A stretch of DNA of 45,935 bases from contig CAMYLC010000179.1 of NCBI GenBank assembly GCA_947259195.1, forward strand, positions 1-45,935, in the 5' to 3' direction. A program made the translations under genes and the position numbers. The notes beneath the pieces were generated by a model. That model did no database searches. It was not told the origin of the DNA and saw only the letters and a list, made by a program, of their open reading frames with translations. Source of the stretch: Thermoanaerobaculia bacterium (lineage in GTDB: Bacteria; Acidobacteriota; Thermoanaerobaculia; Multivoradales; JAHEKO01). How positions within the stretch are numbered: position 1 is the stretch's first letter; each line of letters begins with the position of its first letter. This document shows, piece after piece, positions 36,069 through 43,436 of the stretch.

Positions 36069-36587
36069 TTGAGCCGCAAGAGACTGCAGGCGACGTTCGC
36101 TCTGGCTATGCTGGTAATTGCTGGCTGGATGACGGTGCGCTGGTGGGTGAGTCCGGAGCGGCGGATCAACAAGAAGATCCAGCAGATCCAGAAGCTCGTA
36201 TCCAAGGTCCCGGGAGAGAGCGACGTCGTTGCCTTGGGCAAGGCCCGTAGGCTCAGTGAGATGTTTGCCGATAGTTTCGAGTTCCGAGCCGAGGACTTCG
36301 ACTTTTTCACCCGCGACCGGCAACGGCTGGCCGCTGGAGTTCATCAGTACCGCTCCTACAGTCAGGCCATCGCCATGCGGGTTCGGGACAAGGAGTTGAT
36401 GGTCAACGAGGAACATCGACGAGCCTCCACCTACCTGATCGCGGACTTCGTCACCCAGGCCCGAGACATCACAGGCAGGGAGGCTTATCGGTTGCGACTC
36501 GATTGGGTGGAACAGGAAGACGACTGGAGGATCGACTTTGTGGAATTGATGGAGATCCTCGAGGAACCGACAAGGCCCTGGTTCTAG
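36069..36587 (+). CDS. Membrane-anchored NTF2-like hypothetical protein
   Basis: The 172-residue protein has an N-terminal membrane anchor (LQATFALAMLVIAGWMTVRWW). The soluble part has the alternation expected of a SnoaL/NTF2-like cone: a helical start (KIQQIQKLVSKVPGESDV), then ADSFEFRAEDFDFFTRDRQR, and beta strands STYLIADFV, AYRLRLDWVEQEDDWRIDFV. The family call is tentative. The start is TTG at 36069, with GAAGAAGAG upstream; no ATG fits better. It lies 50 bases after the DUF885 gene and 12 bases before the DUF3179 gene, so an operon of three is possible. The function is unknown. Confidence 0.6.
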   Translation: MSRKRLQATFALAMLVIAGWMTVRWWVSPERRINKKIQQIQKLVSKVPGESDVVALGKARRLSEMFADSFEFRAEDFDFFTRDRQRLAAGVHQYRSYSQAIAMRVRDKELMVNEEHRRASTYLIADFVTQARDITGREAYRLRLDWVEQEDDWRIDFVELMEILEEPTRPWF

Positions 36588-36599
36588 GGGCTGGAGGCG

Positions 36600-38003
36600 G
36601 TGGAACTCTCTATGGCTCAAGCCCTCACTCTCCGCACGATTGGCTGGTCCGCTGCCCTTGGAGCGGTCCTACTCTTGGTGCCGCAGGGTGCGGTTGCTGC
36701 CAAAGACCTGGAGGGCGTGGGCTATGACACGGTCCAGCAGCTCCAATCCGAGAAGAAGAAGCAACGTAAGAAGGCTCAGAAGGCACTGATCGAGGCCGGT
36801 GATCGGGCGCTTGTTCCCGGACTCGTGGACAGCCTGTTCTTCATTCCGCGTGAGCATCGTGCCGAGGCGCTCGAGGTGCTCGAGTCGCTGACCGGCGCGG
36901 ACCTCGGAGTGCGCTACTTCGACTGGGTGGAGTGGGTGGGCGCCCATCCGGAGATCGAGCCCCTGGACGGCTACGCCGAGTTCAAGGCGGAACTGCTGTC
37001 GCGCATCGATCCCCGCTACTCGGAGATCCTCTACGACGGTGCTCCGGTGCGAGTCCGGCTGACCGAGGTCGTCTGGGGCGGCGTGAGGGTCGACGAGATC
37101 CCGACGCTCATGAACCCCGACACGATTCCCGCCGGTGAGGCCGAGTATCTCGGTGACGGCGAGCTCGTCTTCGGAGCGTCAGTCGAGGGTGAGTACCGCG
37201 CCTACCCTCTGCGGATCATGGATTGGCACGAGCTGCTCAACGACGAGATAGGAGGGGATCCTGTAGCTCTGTCCTACTGCACCCTCTGCCGGTCAGGAGT
37301 ACTGTTTCGCACGCGTGGGCCCGCTGGAGGACGAATTGTCTTCGGCACCTCTGGCCTGCTCTATCGCAGCAACAAGCTCATGTTCGACCACGAGACGGAG
37401 TCCCTTTGGAGCAACCTGACCGGCGAGCCGGTCGTTGGCAGATTGGCGGAGGATCCGGTCCGGCTCGAAGTCCTGCCATTGACCCTCACCACCTGGGGTG
37501 AATGGCGATGGCGCCATCCAACGACGACGGTATTGGATCTGGAACCACTCGCTTTCTACTATCCGTTCGACTACCAGCCTGGGGCTGCCGACGAAGCGCG
37601 GACCGGAGTCTCCTTTCCTGTGTGGAAGCAGAGCGATCGGTTGGAACGCAACACCGAGGTCTACGTCCTTCGGTTCGGTGGCCACGCCAAGGCCTTCGTG
37701 GTGGAGGCCGCGCTCGCGGCGGAAATCGTCAACGAGGTGGTCGGCGATGTACCTGTCGTGCTGGTGGCCGATTCCAGGAGCGGCTCGATCAGAGCTTACG
37801 AGAGGAGCGAGAGGAGCTTTCACTGGAATGAAGACGACCAGTTGGCAGACGACAGAGGCAGGATCTGGAGTCTGACCGAGGAAGCGCTGACGTTGACGAA
37901 TGGAGGCGGGTCGGTGGAGCCACTGAACCGCCTGCCGGGGCACGTCGCGTTCTGGTTCGGCTGGTACGGCTTCTACCCCGAAACAGAAGTCTGGGGCGAC
38001 TGA
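36600..38003 (+). CDS. DUF3179 family exported protein
   Basis: The 467-residue protein has a signal peptide (TIGWSAALGAVLLLVPQGAVA) and a helical region rich in Lys at about 40-110. The DUF3179 domain covers about 150-440: LMNPDTIPAGEAEYLGD, YRAYPLRIMDWHELLNDEIG, VALSYCTLCRSGVLFRT and KLMFDHETESLWSNLTGE. The CTLCRSG motif is the family's conserved two-cysteine site. The role of DUF3179 is not known. Start choice is uncertain: GTG 36600 is two bases and ATG 36612 fourteen bases from GGAGG at 36593-36597; both keep the signal peptide. A terminator-like hairpin follows the stop. Confidence 0.85.
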   Translation: MELSMAQALTLRTIGWSAALGAVLLLVPQGAVAAKDLEGVGYDTVQQLQSEKKKQRKKAQKALIEAGDRALVPGLVDSLFFIPREHRAEALEVLESLTGADLGVRYFDWVEWVGAHPEIEPLDGYAEFKAELLSRIDPRYSEILYDGAPVRVRLTEVVWGGVRVDEIPTLMNPDTIPAGEAEYLGDGELVFGASVEGEYRAYPLRIMDWHELLNDEIGGDPVALSYCTLCRSGVLFRTRGPAGGRIVFGTSGLLYRSNKLMFDHETESLWSNLTGEPVVGRLAEDPVRLEVLPLTLTTWGEWRWRHPTTTVLDLEPLAFYYPFDYQPGAADEARTGVSFPVWKQSDRLERNTEVYVLRFGGHAKAFVVEAALAAEIVNEVVGDVPVVLVADSRSGSIRAYERSERSFHWNEDDQLADDRGRIWSLTEEALTLTNGGGSVEPLNRLPGHVAFWFGWYGFYPETEVWGD

Positions 38004-38022
38004 GGCCCCTTTTGGGTTGAGG

Positions 38023-38043
38023 CGCCCGGCTCACCGCCGGGCG
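38023..38043 (+). terminator. Rho-independent terminator-like hairpin after DUF3179
   Basis: CGCCCGGC (38023-38030) and GCCGGGCG (38036-38043) form a perfect 8-bp GC stem with a 5-base loop, 20 bases after the stop. Only a short T run (TTCCTT) follows. Confidence 0.55.
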
Positions 38044-38120
38044 TTCCTTGGGGGCTTGGGGTTGAGGCCGCTGTCGCTGGCTCCAGCCAATCCTTGGGGC
38101 AGTGGCGTCCCCGACCCATA

Positions 38121-38152
38121 CCCGCTAAGCCCTTACGCCCCTAAGCCCCTAT
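38121..38152 (-). repeat. 4 x 8-bp G-rich tandem array on the minus strand
   Basis: Read on the minus strand the units are ATAGGGGC, TTAGGGGC, GTAAGGGC and TTAGCGGG. The array matches 1605-1636 at most positions, including flanking AAGGC. It lies between convergent DUF3179 and dehydrogenase genes; the last unit is degenerate. Confidence 0.7.
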
Positions 38153-38201
38153 CGCCTTCTGCGGACCATCCGAACGGGCCTGGGCAAGTAAATGGTCAGA
38201 T

Positions 38202-39263
38202 CTAGGTGCGTGCCTTGGCGAGGGTGCGATCGACACGATGCTGCGCCGCAACGACCGGTGACTCACTCTTCGAAGCGGCTTCTTGCAGGATCTCGGTAAC
38301 GGAGACACCGATCACGTCCATCTTCTCGAGCAGATCGTCGGTGTTGCCAAACTTCTTGTCGAGAAACGAGAAGGCCAGAGCACCCCCGGCGTTGATGATG
38401 TAGTCGGGAACGTAGACGATGCCGCGTTCCAATAGTCGCATCGCGTCGGCGGGAGTCGCGAGTTGATTGTTTGCCGAGCCGGCGACGATGCGACACTGCA
38501 ACTGAGGAATGGTCTCTGGGTTGAGAGTTGCGCCCACCGCGCAGGGAGCGTAGACATCGCAGGGTGTTGCGTAGACCTCACTGTCGGGTACAAACTTCGC
38601 TTCGAGTTGATCGGCGACGCGCCGACAACGCGGCTCATCGATGTCGCTGACCAGCAACTCTGCGCCGGCCTCCTTCAGAAAAAGTCCCAGATTGGCGCCA
38701 ACACTACCTACGCCCTGGATCAATACCGTCCGACCTCGTAGCGGTTCGCCCTCGAGGACCTGTGCCGCGGCACTTTGGATTCCGGCAAAGACCGCTCGGG
38801 CAGTAAAGGGGCTGGGGTCTATCTTGGTGCCTTCCTCGGGGTGGAAGCCATGAACGTAGTCGGCCACTTCGGCAATCACCTGCATGTCTTCGGACGAGGT
38901 GCCCATGTCTTCGCCGGTTCGGAAACCACCGCCCAATGTTTGAATGAGCCTTCCGTATCGCAGTAGGAGCCCTCGCCGTTCTTCACCTTCCAAAGGCCTC
39001 TCCACTGCCAGGACCGCTTTGCCGCCTCCTGCCGCGACATCGATCGCGGCCCATTTGTTCGTCATTCCCTCCGCCAGTCGCATGGCGTCCAAAAGGCCTT
39101 CTCCGGGTTTGGAGTAGACCTTGATACGGGTACCCCCCATGCAGGGTCCGAGGGTGTTGTCGTGCATGCAGATAAAGACCCAGGTTTGGGTCGGGTGGTC
39201 ATATCGACAGACGACCGCGAGGCCGTCCCATCGTTCCATCAGAGCTTGTAGGTCGTAGTTCAT
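38202..39263 (-). CDS. Leucine dehydrogenase-like amino acid dehydrogenase (Glu/Leu/Phe/Val family)
   Basis: The 353-residue protein matches leucine/phenylalanine/valine dehydrogenases in length and motifs: LGPCMGGTRIKVY, MTNKWAAIDVAAGGGKAVL with the catalytic lysine, FRTGEDMGTSSEDMQVIAEV, the NAD loop VLIQGVGSVGANLG, and AGSANNQLATPADAMRLLE, IVYVPDYIINAGGAL. It catalyses reversible oxidative deamination of branched-chain amino acids to 2-oxoacids. The substrate specificity is inferred from the family. The ATG at 39263 has no own Shine-Dalgarno. It overlaps the stop of a small upstream ORF by four bases (ATGA), and that ORF has a strong ribosome-binding site, so translation may be coupled. 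Confidence 0.88.
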   Translation of the reverse strand: MNYDLQALMERWDGLAVVCRYDHPTQTWVFICMHDNTLGPCMGGTRIKVYSKPGEGLLDAMRLAEGMTNKWAAIDVAAGGGKAVLAVERPLEGEERRGLLLRYGRLIQTLGGGFRTGEDMGTSSEDMQVIAEVADYVHGFHPEEGTKIDPSPFTARAVFAGIQSAAAQVLEGEPLRGRTVLIQGVGSVGANLGLFLKEAGAELLVSDIDEPRCRRVADQLEAKFVPDSEVYATPCDVYAPCAVGATLNPETIPQLQCRIVAGSANNQLATPADAMRLLERGIVYVPDYIINAGGALAFSFLDKKFGNTDDLLEKMDVIGVSVTEILQEAASKSESPVVAAQHRVDRTLAKART

Positions 39264-39388
39264 GGGCGCATTCTAGCCGAGGGCCTCAGACAGAGGCCCT
39301 CTGGCCTGGGGGTGAGGCGCTCGGTGACCAGACGAACCGCTTCCTCCTTGAACTCTCGACTGAACTGACGACGCTTCCTCGGTTGCAT
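39260..39388 (-). pseudogene. Truncated IS transposase OrfA start, now a 42-codon leader ORF
   Basis: The ORF begins MQPRKRRQFSREFKEEAVRL with VTERL following, typical of the helix-turn-helix start of IS3-type OrfA (transposase_8). It has a good ribosome-binding site (AGAGGAGGAAGCG before ATG 39388). The family sequence ends after about 24 residues and continues in unrelated codons through the hairpin. The stop overlaps the dehydrogenase ATG (ATGA, 39260-39263). No OrfB or terminal inverted repeats are seen. It is a remnant that may have been reused as a translational leader. Confidence 0.65.
39279..39301. other. Perfect 9-bp hairpin 15 bases before the dehydrogenase start
   Basis: GAGGGCCTC (39279-39287) and GAGGCCCTC (39293-39301) form a 9-bp stem with the loop AGACA. 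On the minus strand it lies inside the leader ORF. It could act as an attenuator or control ribosome access to the dehydrogenase; a T-tract is absent, so a simple terminator is unlikely. Confidence 0.5.
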
Positions 39389-39422
39389 CGCTTCCTCCTC
39401 TGAGCATTATCCGCTCTTGGGC

Positions 39423-39454
39423 ATAGGGACGTAGGGACTTAGGGGTCTAGGGGA
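39423..39454 (+). repeat. 4 x 8-bp G-rich tandem array, third copy
   Basis: Units are ATAGGGAC, GTAGGGAC, TTAGGGGT and CTAGGGGA, followed by ATGGGAGGGGG. The period and G-runs match the arrays at 1605 and 38121. The surrounding 39455-39561 contains further low-complexity repeats (CAACCCCCAAGCCCTCAAGG, CTTCAACCCTCA) shared with other intergenic regions. Confidence 0.7.
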
Positions 39455-39561
39455 ATGGGAGGGGGCCCCACTACCTCGAGAGCCAGCCGACACGAAGTGC
39501 GGCTCGTTCAACCCCCAAGCCCTCAAGGATCGGCCAGACGTACGACTGGCCTCTTCAACCC

Positions 39562-40107
39562 TCAGGTGGGCTCGGTGCTGCCGGTGTGGGCGCGAAGCAG
39601 CTCGAGGGCTTCCTCGAACTGGATCTTGGCGCGGGTGAGATAGGTATGGACCTCGTCGATGTAGCCGTCGGTCGAAGCAGACCAGCAACGGTTCAGATAC
39701 CGCTCTCCGGTGGCGAAATGGGTCATGACGTTGGCGTAGGCCTGTAGCCCGTAGGCATCACCGATTGTCTCGCGATTCTCGACGAAGGTGTCGAGATCCT
39801 CCATGAAGAGCTCATCGATACGGTGCCGGATCTCGTAGGGGTCGATCGACTCTTTCTCGGCGTCGAGCTTCTCGGCGTTGGCGACGATGTTCGTCAGGCT
39901 CTCTTCGAGCTTGCCCATGTTGGTGCGCACCTTATCAACGGATTTTCGCTGCTCACGGCCGCTGATCTGCAGCACTACGACTCCTATCAGGCCCAGCACG
40001 AGAGCCGGAACGACTCTGCTCCACGGCACCACTTCGACGTCGATGACCGAATAGTAGGAGGCCATCAGGAAGCTGATCGTGATGAGCAGATAGCCTAGGA
40101 TCTTCAA
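39562..40107 (-). CDS. Two-helix membrane protein with coiled-coil domain, OPT neighbour
   Basis: The 181-residue protein has two N-terminal membrane helices (GYLLITISFLMASYYS, VVPALVLGLIGVVVLQISG). A cytoplasmic helical region follows with heptad-like segments at about 55-95 (VDKVRTNMGKLEESLTNIV) and 95-175 (RHRIDELFMEDLDTFVE). It starts 18 bases after the OPT transporter stop, so it is probably co-transcribed and may be an accessory protein of that transporter. I recognise no family. The start codon and spacing are reasonable. Confidence 0.7.
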   Translation of the reverse strand: MKILGYLLITISFLMASYYSVIDVEVVPWSRVVPALVLGLIGVVVLQISGREQRKSVDKVRTNMGKLEESLTNIVANAEKLDAEKESIDPYEIRHRIDELFMEDLDTFVENRETIGDAYGLQAYANVMTHFATGERYLNRCWSASTDGYIDEVHTYLTRAKIQFEEALELLRAHTGSTEPT

Positions 40108-40125
40108 TTCTCGAGCCTCGCGTCG

Positions 40126-41877
40126 TTAGCCGCCACCCGTGGCGGCACCGAAGATTCGGTAAAGAGCGACCCCGACCCCGATCAGGGCCTCGCCGACGAT
40201 CAGGCCTGCCGCAACCGGCACGCCGACCTCTTCACTGAACCGCCGCCCCGGTGTCCAGTCGGTGAACACGCGCAGGACCGTGCCGATCGTGTAGGTCAGC
40301 ACGATGTTGAACGGCAGGTAGAAGCCGAGCCCGACGAGGATTCCCAATCCACCGATTCCGCTGGCGCTCAAGATGGCACCGATACCGGCTCCCGCCAGGT
40401 ACTTCTGGACCGGAACTTCGCCACCCAGGATGCCGTTGATCATGCTCGCCAAGGCCTGTCCCTGGGGGGCGGGTAGCCGCTCGCTTCCGAGGCCATAGGC
40501 ACTGTGCAGGACGAGGATCAACGCCATGATCACCAGGGGGCCCAGCCAGGTGCCGAGGAATTGGGCAATCTGCTGTTTTCGGGGAATGGCTCCGACCAGG
40601 TAGCCGGTCTTGAGGTCCATCATCAGATCGGTCGCCTGGGCCATCGCCACGCACATCGCGGCCCCGACGATGATCGATGAGATGATTGTGGCCTCGTCGC
40701 TCATACCGCTGGCCACCAGAAGCAGGATGGTGATGCCGATCAGCGTCATGCCGGACAGCGGCGACCAGTTGGTGCGACCGATGCACTCGGACAGCACGAC
40801 TCCAGCCATCCAGATCCACAGCGTTCCGAGGACAGCCATGAGGGCGGCCCGCATGACGGTGATCTCGGGAGTCGAAAGAACCGCCGTGACCAAGAGGACC
40901 ACGAATGCGCCGACCACGGCTGCGTAGAGGAGCTTGATCGGCATCTCGTCGCGGGAGGCCTCGGTCTTCATCTTGGCGGCCGTCTGCATGCTGCGGATGG
41001 CACTCACCACGAGAGGAAGAGCCAGCAGAATGCCGGTCAAGGCACCGCCGATCAGCATGCCGATTCCCAATGGCCGGAACAGGGAGATCCTGAGGTAGCT
41101 CGGCATGGAGGTTCCCAACTCGGTCAGCTGCGCGGCGGAAGGCAGCAAGCCGCTCGCGGCTAGCACCGGTGCCAGCATCCAGTAGCAGACGTAGCCCCCG
41201 ACGACGAAGAACACGCCCCCCTTGCCGGCCAGGTAGGCCGCTCCGATCGTCAGCAGCGAGACATACCAGACACCATTCATGTAGTCCGGCATTCCCAACA
41301 TGTCTCCGAGAGCCAGATTCTCTATACCGGTGATCTGGCTCGCCAGATGGATCAGAGCACTGATCGTGGCCCCACCGGTCAGCAGGAGCGCCTTGTGAAC
41401 CCCGGCGCCCGGAGACTTGAGGATCGTCGCCACCGCGATGCCACCGGGATAGGCCAGGCGGTTGTAGTCGATCATCTGCTTGCGCAGTGGAATGATGAAG
41501 GCTATGCCGAGGATCCCACCGGCGATGCAGGCGATCACCATCAGCGGAATGTTGAAGTCGGTGTAGCCCAGGATGAAGATGGCGGGCACCGAGAACATCA
41601 TGCCGGCCGAGGCGCCGTTGACGGCGCTGGCGATGGTCTGATTGATGTTGTTCTCGATGATCGAGGTGCGACGCATCAGGCCGCGCAGGATGCCGAATCC
41701 GAGAATCGCGGCGAGCTCGGAGCCCTCGATGGAGAAGCCGAGAATCAGCGCCGCATAGCCGATGCTCAGGGCGATGAGGATCCCGAGCCCGTAGCCCACG
41801 ACGATGGCCGGCATCGTGATCTCGGGATACGCGCCGTAGCGAATGGGCTTGCCGGTGCTGGAGACGGGCTGGGCCAA
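40126..41877 (-). CDS. OPT family oligopeptide/metal-chelate transporter
   Basis: The 583-residue protein has about 14 membrane helices and the OPT/YSL pattern: EITMPAIVVGYGLGILIALS, INQTIASAVNGASAGMMFS, IPLRKQMIDYNRLAYPGGIA, AMAQATDLMMDLKTGYLVGA and FYLPFNIVLTYTIG. Family members use the proton gradient to import oligopeptides or metal chelates. A neighbouring M29 aminopeptidase supports peptide uptake. The start is TTG (41875-41877), five bases after GGAGGG; an ATG inside the spacer is out of frame. Without the TTG there is no good start for ~20 residues. Confidence 0.88.
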   Translation of the reverse strand: MAQPVSSTGKPIRYGAYPEITMPAIVVGYGLGILIALSIGYAALILGFSIEGSELAAILGFGILRGLMRRTSIIENNINQTIASAVNGASAGMMFSVPAIFILGYTDFNIPLMVIACIAGGILGIAFIIPLRKQMIDYNRLAYPGGIAVATILKSPGAGVHKALLLTGGATISALIHLASQITGIENLALGDMLGMPDYMNGVWYVSLLTIGAAYLAGKGGVFFVVGGYVCYWMLAPVLAASGLLPSAAQLTELGTSMPSYLRISLFRPLGIGMLIGGALTGILLALPLVVSAIRSMQTAAKMKTEASRDEMPIKLLYAAVVGAFVVLLVTAVLSTPEITVMRAALMAVLGTLWIWMAGVVLSECIGRTNWSPLSGMTLIGITILLLVASGMSDEATIISSIIVGAAMCVAMAQATDLMMDLKTGYLVGAIPRKQQIAQFLGTWLGPLVIMALILVLHSAYGLGSERLPAPQGQALASMINGILGGEVPVQKYLAGAGIGAILSASGIGGLGILVGLGFYLPFNIVLTYTIGTVLRVFTDWTPGRRFSEEVGVPVAAGLIVGEALIGVGVALYRIFGAATGGG

Positions 41878-41922
41878 GGCATCCCTCCGAAGAATTCAGT
41901 ACAGCCGCTTCGATGCGGGCAC

Positions 41923-41937
41923 ATTGTATCGAATACA
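41923..41937 (-). promoter_or_regulatory. Putative promoter/operator of the OPT gene
   Basis: On the minus strand TACAAT (41928-41923) is a strong -10 box. The -35 position 17 bp upstream is CTGTCC, supplied by the repeat at 41945. The inverted repeat TGTAT-CGA-ATACA (41925-41937) overlaps the -10 region and could be a repressor site. Confidence 0.35.
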
Positions 41938-41944
41938 GAATACC

Positions 41945-42010
41945 GGGACAGGCAGCGATTTCATTCACCGTGAATGAAACCGAGGGTCAACGATTCAAGG
42001 TGCCTGTCCC
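41945..42010. repeat. REP-like 66-bp element with terminal inverted repeats
   Basis: GGGACAGGCA (41945-41954) and TGCCTGTCCC (42001-42010) are perfect 10-bp inverted ends. Inside is a perfect 9-bp hairpin, TTTCATTCA and TGAATGAAA with loop CCG (41959-41979). The GTGCCTGTCCC end resembles REP sequences mobilised by REP-associated tyrosine transposases in other genomes. It lies between the M29 peptidase stop and the OPT promoter. Confidence 0.6.
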
Positions 42011-42018
42011 TAAAGGAT

Positions 42019-43137
42019 TCAGGCTGTCAAACGGTCTGGATTGAGACCCTCGAGCTCGGGGGTCACGAACTCGCCGTCCTTGCGGATCAGCTGGTCGTCG
42101 AACCAGATCTCGCCGCCCCCGGCTTCTGGATCCATCAGTAGCACCAAATCCCAGTGAATCTGGCTGGAGTTGCCGTTCCAGGCCTCCTTGTAGGCCTGTC
42201 CTGGCGTCAAATGGATCGAGCCGGCGATCTTCTCGTCGAAGAGGATGTCCTTCATGGGCCGCAGGATCCTGGGGTGGAAGCCGATGGCGAACTCGCCAAC
42301 GTAGCGTGAACCCTCGTCGGTATCCAGAACCTTCTCCAGGTGCTCGGTCTGGTTGCTGGAGGCGCCGACGATCTTGCCGTCCTTGAACTCGAAGCGAATG
42401 TCTTCGTGGGTGACGCCCTGGTAGAGGGTGGGGGTGTTGTACTGGATGGTGCCGTTGATGCTGTCGCGGACCGGGGCAGTAAACACCTCGCCATCTGGTA
42501 CATTGCGGTGCCCGTCGCAGCAGACTGCAGGGATGTCCTTCAGGCTGAAGCTCAGATCGGTGCCCGGCGCCACCAGGCGGACCTTGTCGGTTGCGTCCAT
42601 GAGCTCTTTTAGAGGCTGCATGGCCCTCGACATCCGTTCGTAGTCGATATTGCAGACGTCGAAGTAGAAGTCCTCGAAGCCCTCTGTCGACATCTGGGCA
42701 AGCTGCGCCATCGAGGGGCTGGGCCAGCGCAGCACGACCCACCGCGTGTCGGGTACCCGAATGTCGATGTGCACCTTCTTCCAGACGTTGGATTCATAGA
42801 AGCCCATCTTGTCTGTCGGGATGTCGGACCACTCGGAGACGTTGTCGGTGCCTCGCACACCGATGTAGGCATCCATCTCGGCCATGCGCTTGGCTTCGAA
42901 CTCGGCGATGAGCTGCATCTGCTCTTCGCTGCCGGCCAGCTGCAGGGCACGCCAGACCGCTTGGTTCTTGAGCGTCACGAAGGGCTGGGCGCCGGCCTCG
43001 CCGGCGACGCGGACGAGCTCGGTGGTGAAGACGTGGGGAATGTCGACGGCCTCGATGAGGACCCTATCGCCTTCCCTTAGTTTGCAAGAGTATTGGACGA
43101 GGATCTCGGCCAGCTTGGTGTGACGTGGGTCGGACAT
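42019..43137 (-). CDS. M29 family aminopeptidase
   Basis: The 372-residue protein has the length and motifs of M29 (AmpS/PepS type) aminopeptidases: KLAEILVQYSCKLREGDRVL, the metal-site region EFKDGKIVGASSNQTEHLEK, VGEFAIGFHPRI, and a C-terminal HWDLVLLMDPEAGGGEIW. These zinc or cobalt enzymes remove N-terminal residues from peptides in the cytoplasm. GAGGAG lies eight bases before the ATG. It is followed on the same strand by the OPT transporter, separated by the REP-like element, which suits a peptide-use role. Confidence 0.9.
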   Translation of the reverse strand: MSDPRHTKLAEILVQYSCKLREGDRVLIEAVDIPHVFTTELVRVAGEAGAQPFVTLKNQAVWRALQLAGSEEQMQLIAEFEAKRMAEMDAYIGVRGTDNVSEWSDIPTDKMGFYESNVWKKVHIDIRVPDTRWVVLRWPSPSMAQLAQMSTEGFEDFYFDVCNIDYERMSRAMQPLKELMDATDKVRLVAPGTDLSFSLKDIPAVCCDGHRNVPDGEVFTAPVRDSINGTIQYNTPTLYQGVTHEDIRFEFKDGKIVGASSNQTEHLEKVLDTDEGSRYVGEFAIGFHPRILRPMKDILFDEKIAGSIHLTPGQAYKEAWNGNSSQIHWDLVLLMDPEAGGGEIWFDDQLIRKDGEFVTPELEGLNPDRLTA

Positions 43138-43233
43138 GGGGTGGCTCCTCGGTGGATGGGCAGTGAGCTGAGGACGTCGGTGAGACGCCGAGTTGTCAAC
43201 CCGATCCTATCCGGAAACCTGGTGGTGGAGACC

Positions 43234-43293
43234 CGTCCGAGTGGCCCGCAGGGGGACGGCGTCGGCTTTGTAGGGGAGCCCCTTGCGGGCTCC
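43234..43293 (+). repeat. Dispersed intergenic element, copy 3 (full 60-bp module B)
   Basis: It differs from 31555-31614 at six of 60 positions, with no gaps. The 3' part forms a hairpin (GGAGCCC and GGGCTCC with a short loop). It lies in the ~300-bp region between the M29 start and the receptor terminator, which holds no gene. Module A is missing here. Confidence 0.8.
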
Positions 43294-43384
43294 TATCCCC
43301 TCACTGCCTTAAAGACCGGTCGGTGAAGTCGCCGAGCGCCTCAACCCCTCCTGCCCAGGCCAATGGTCGGGCAGGAACACGAAG

Positions 43385-43409
43385 CGCCGGGGGCTGAGAG
43401 CCCCCGGCG
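43385..43409 (-). terminator. Strong terminator of the TonB-dependent receptor gene
   Basis: CGCCGGGGGCT (43385-43395) and AGCCCCCGGCG (43399-43409) form a perfect 11-bp stem with a 3-base loop. It starts 27 bases after the receptor stop on the minus strand and is followed by CTTCGTGTTCC, a moderate T-rich end. Confidence 0.75.
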
Positions 43410-43436
43410 GGAAAACAAGTGCTGCAGTACTAGGAC

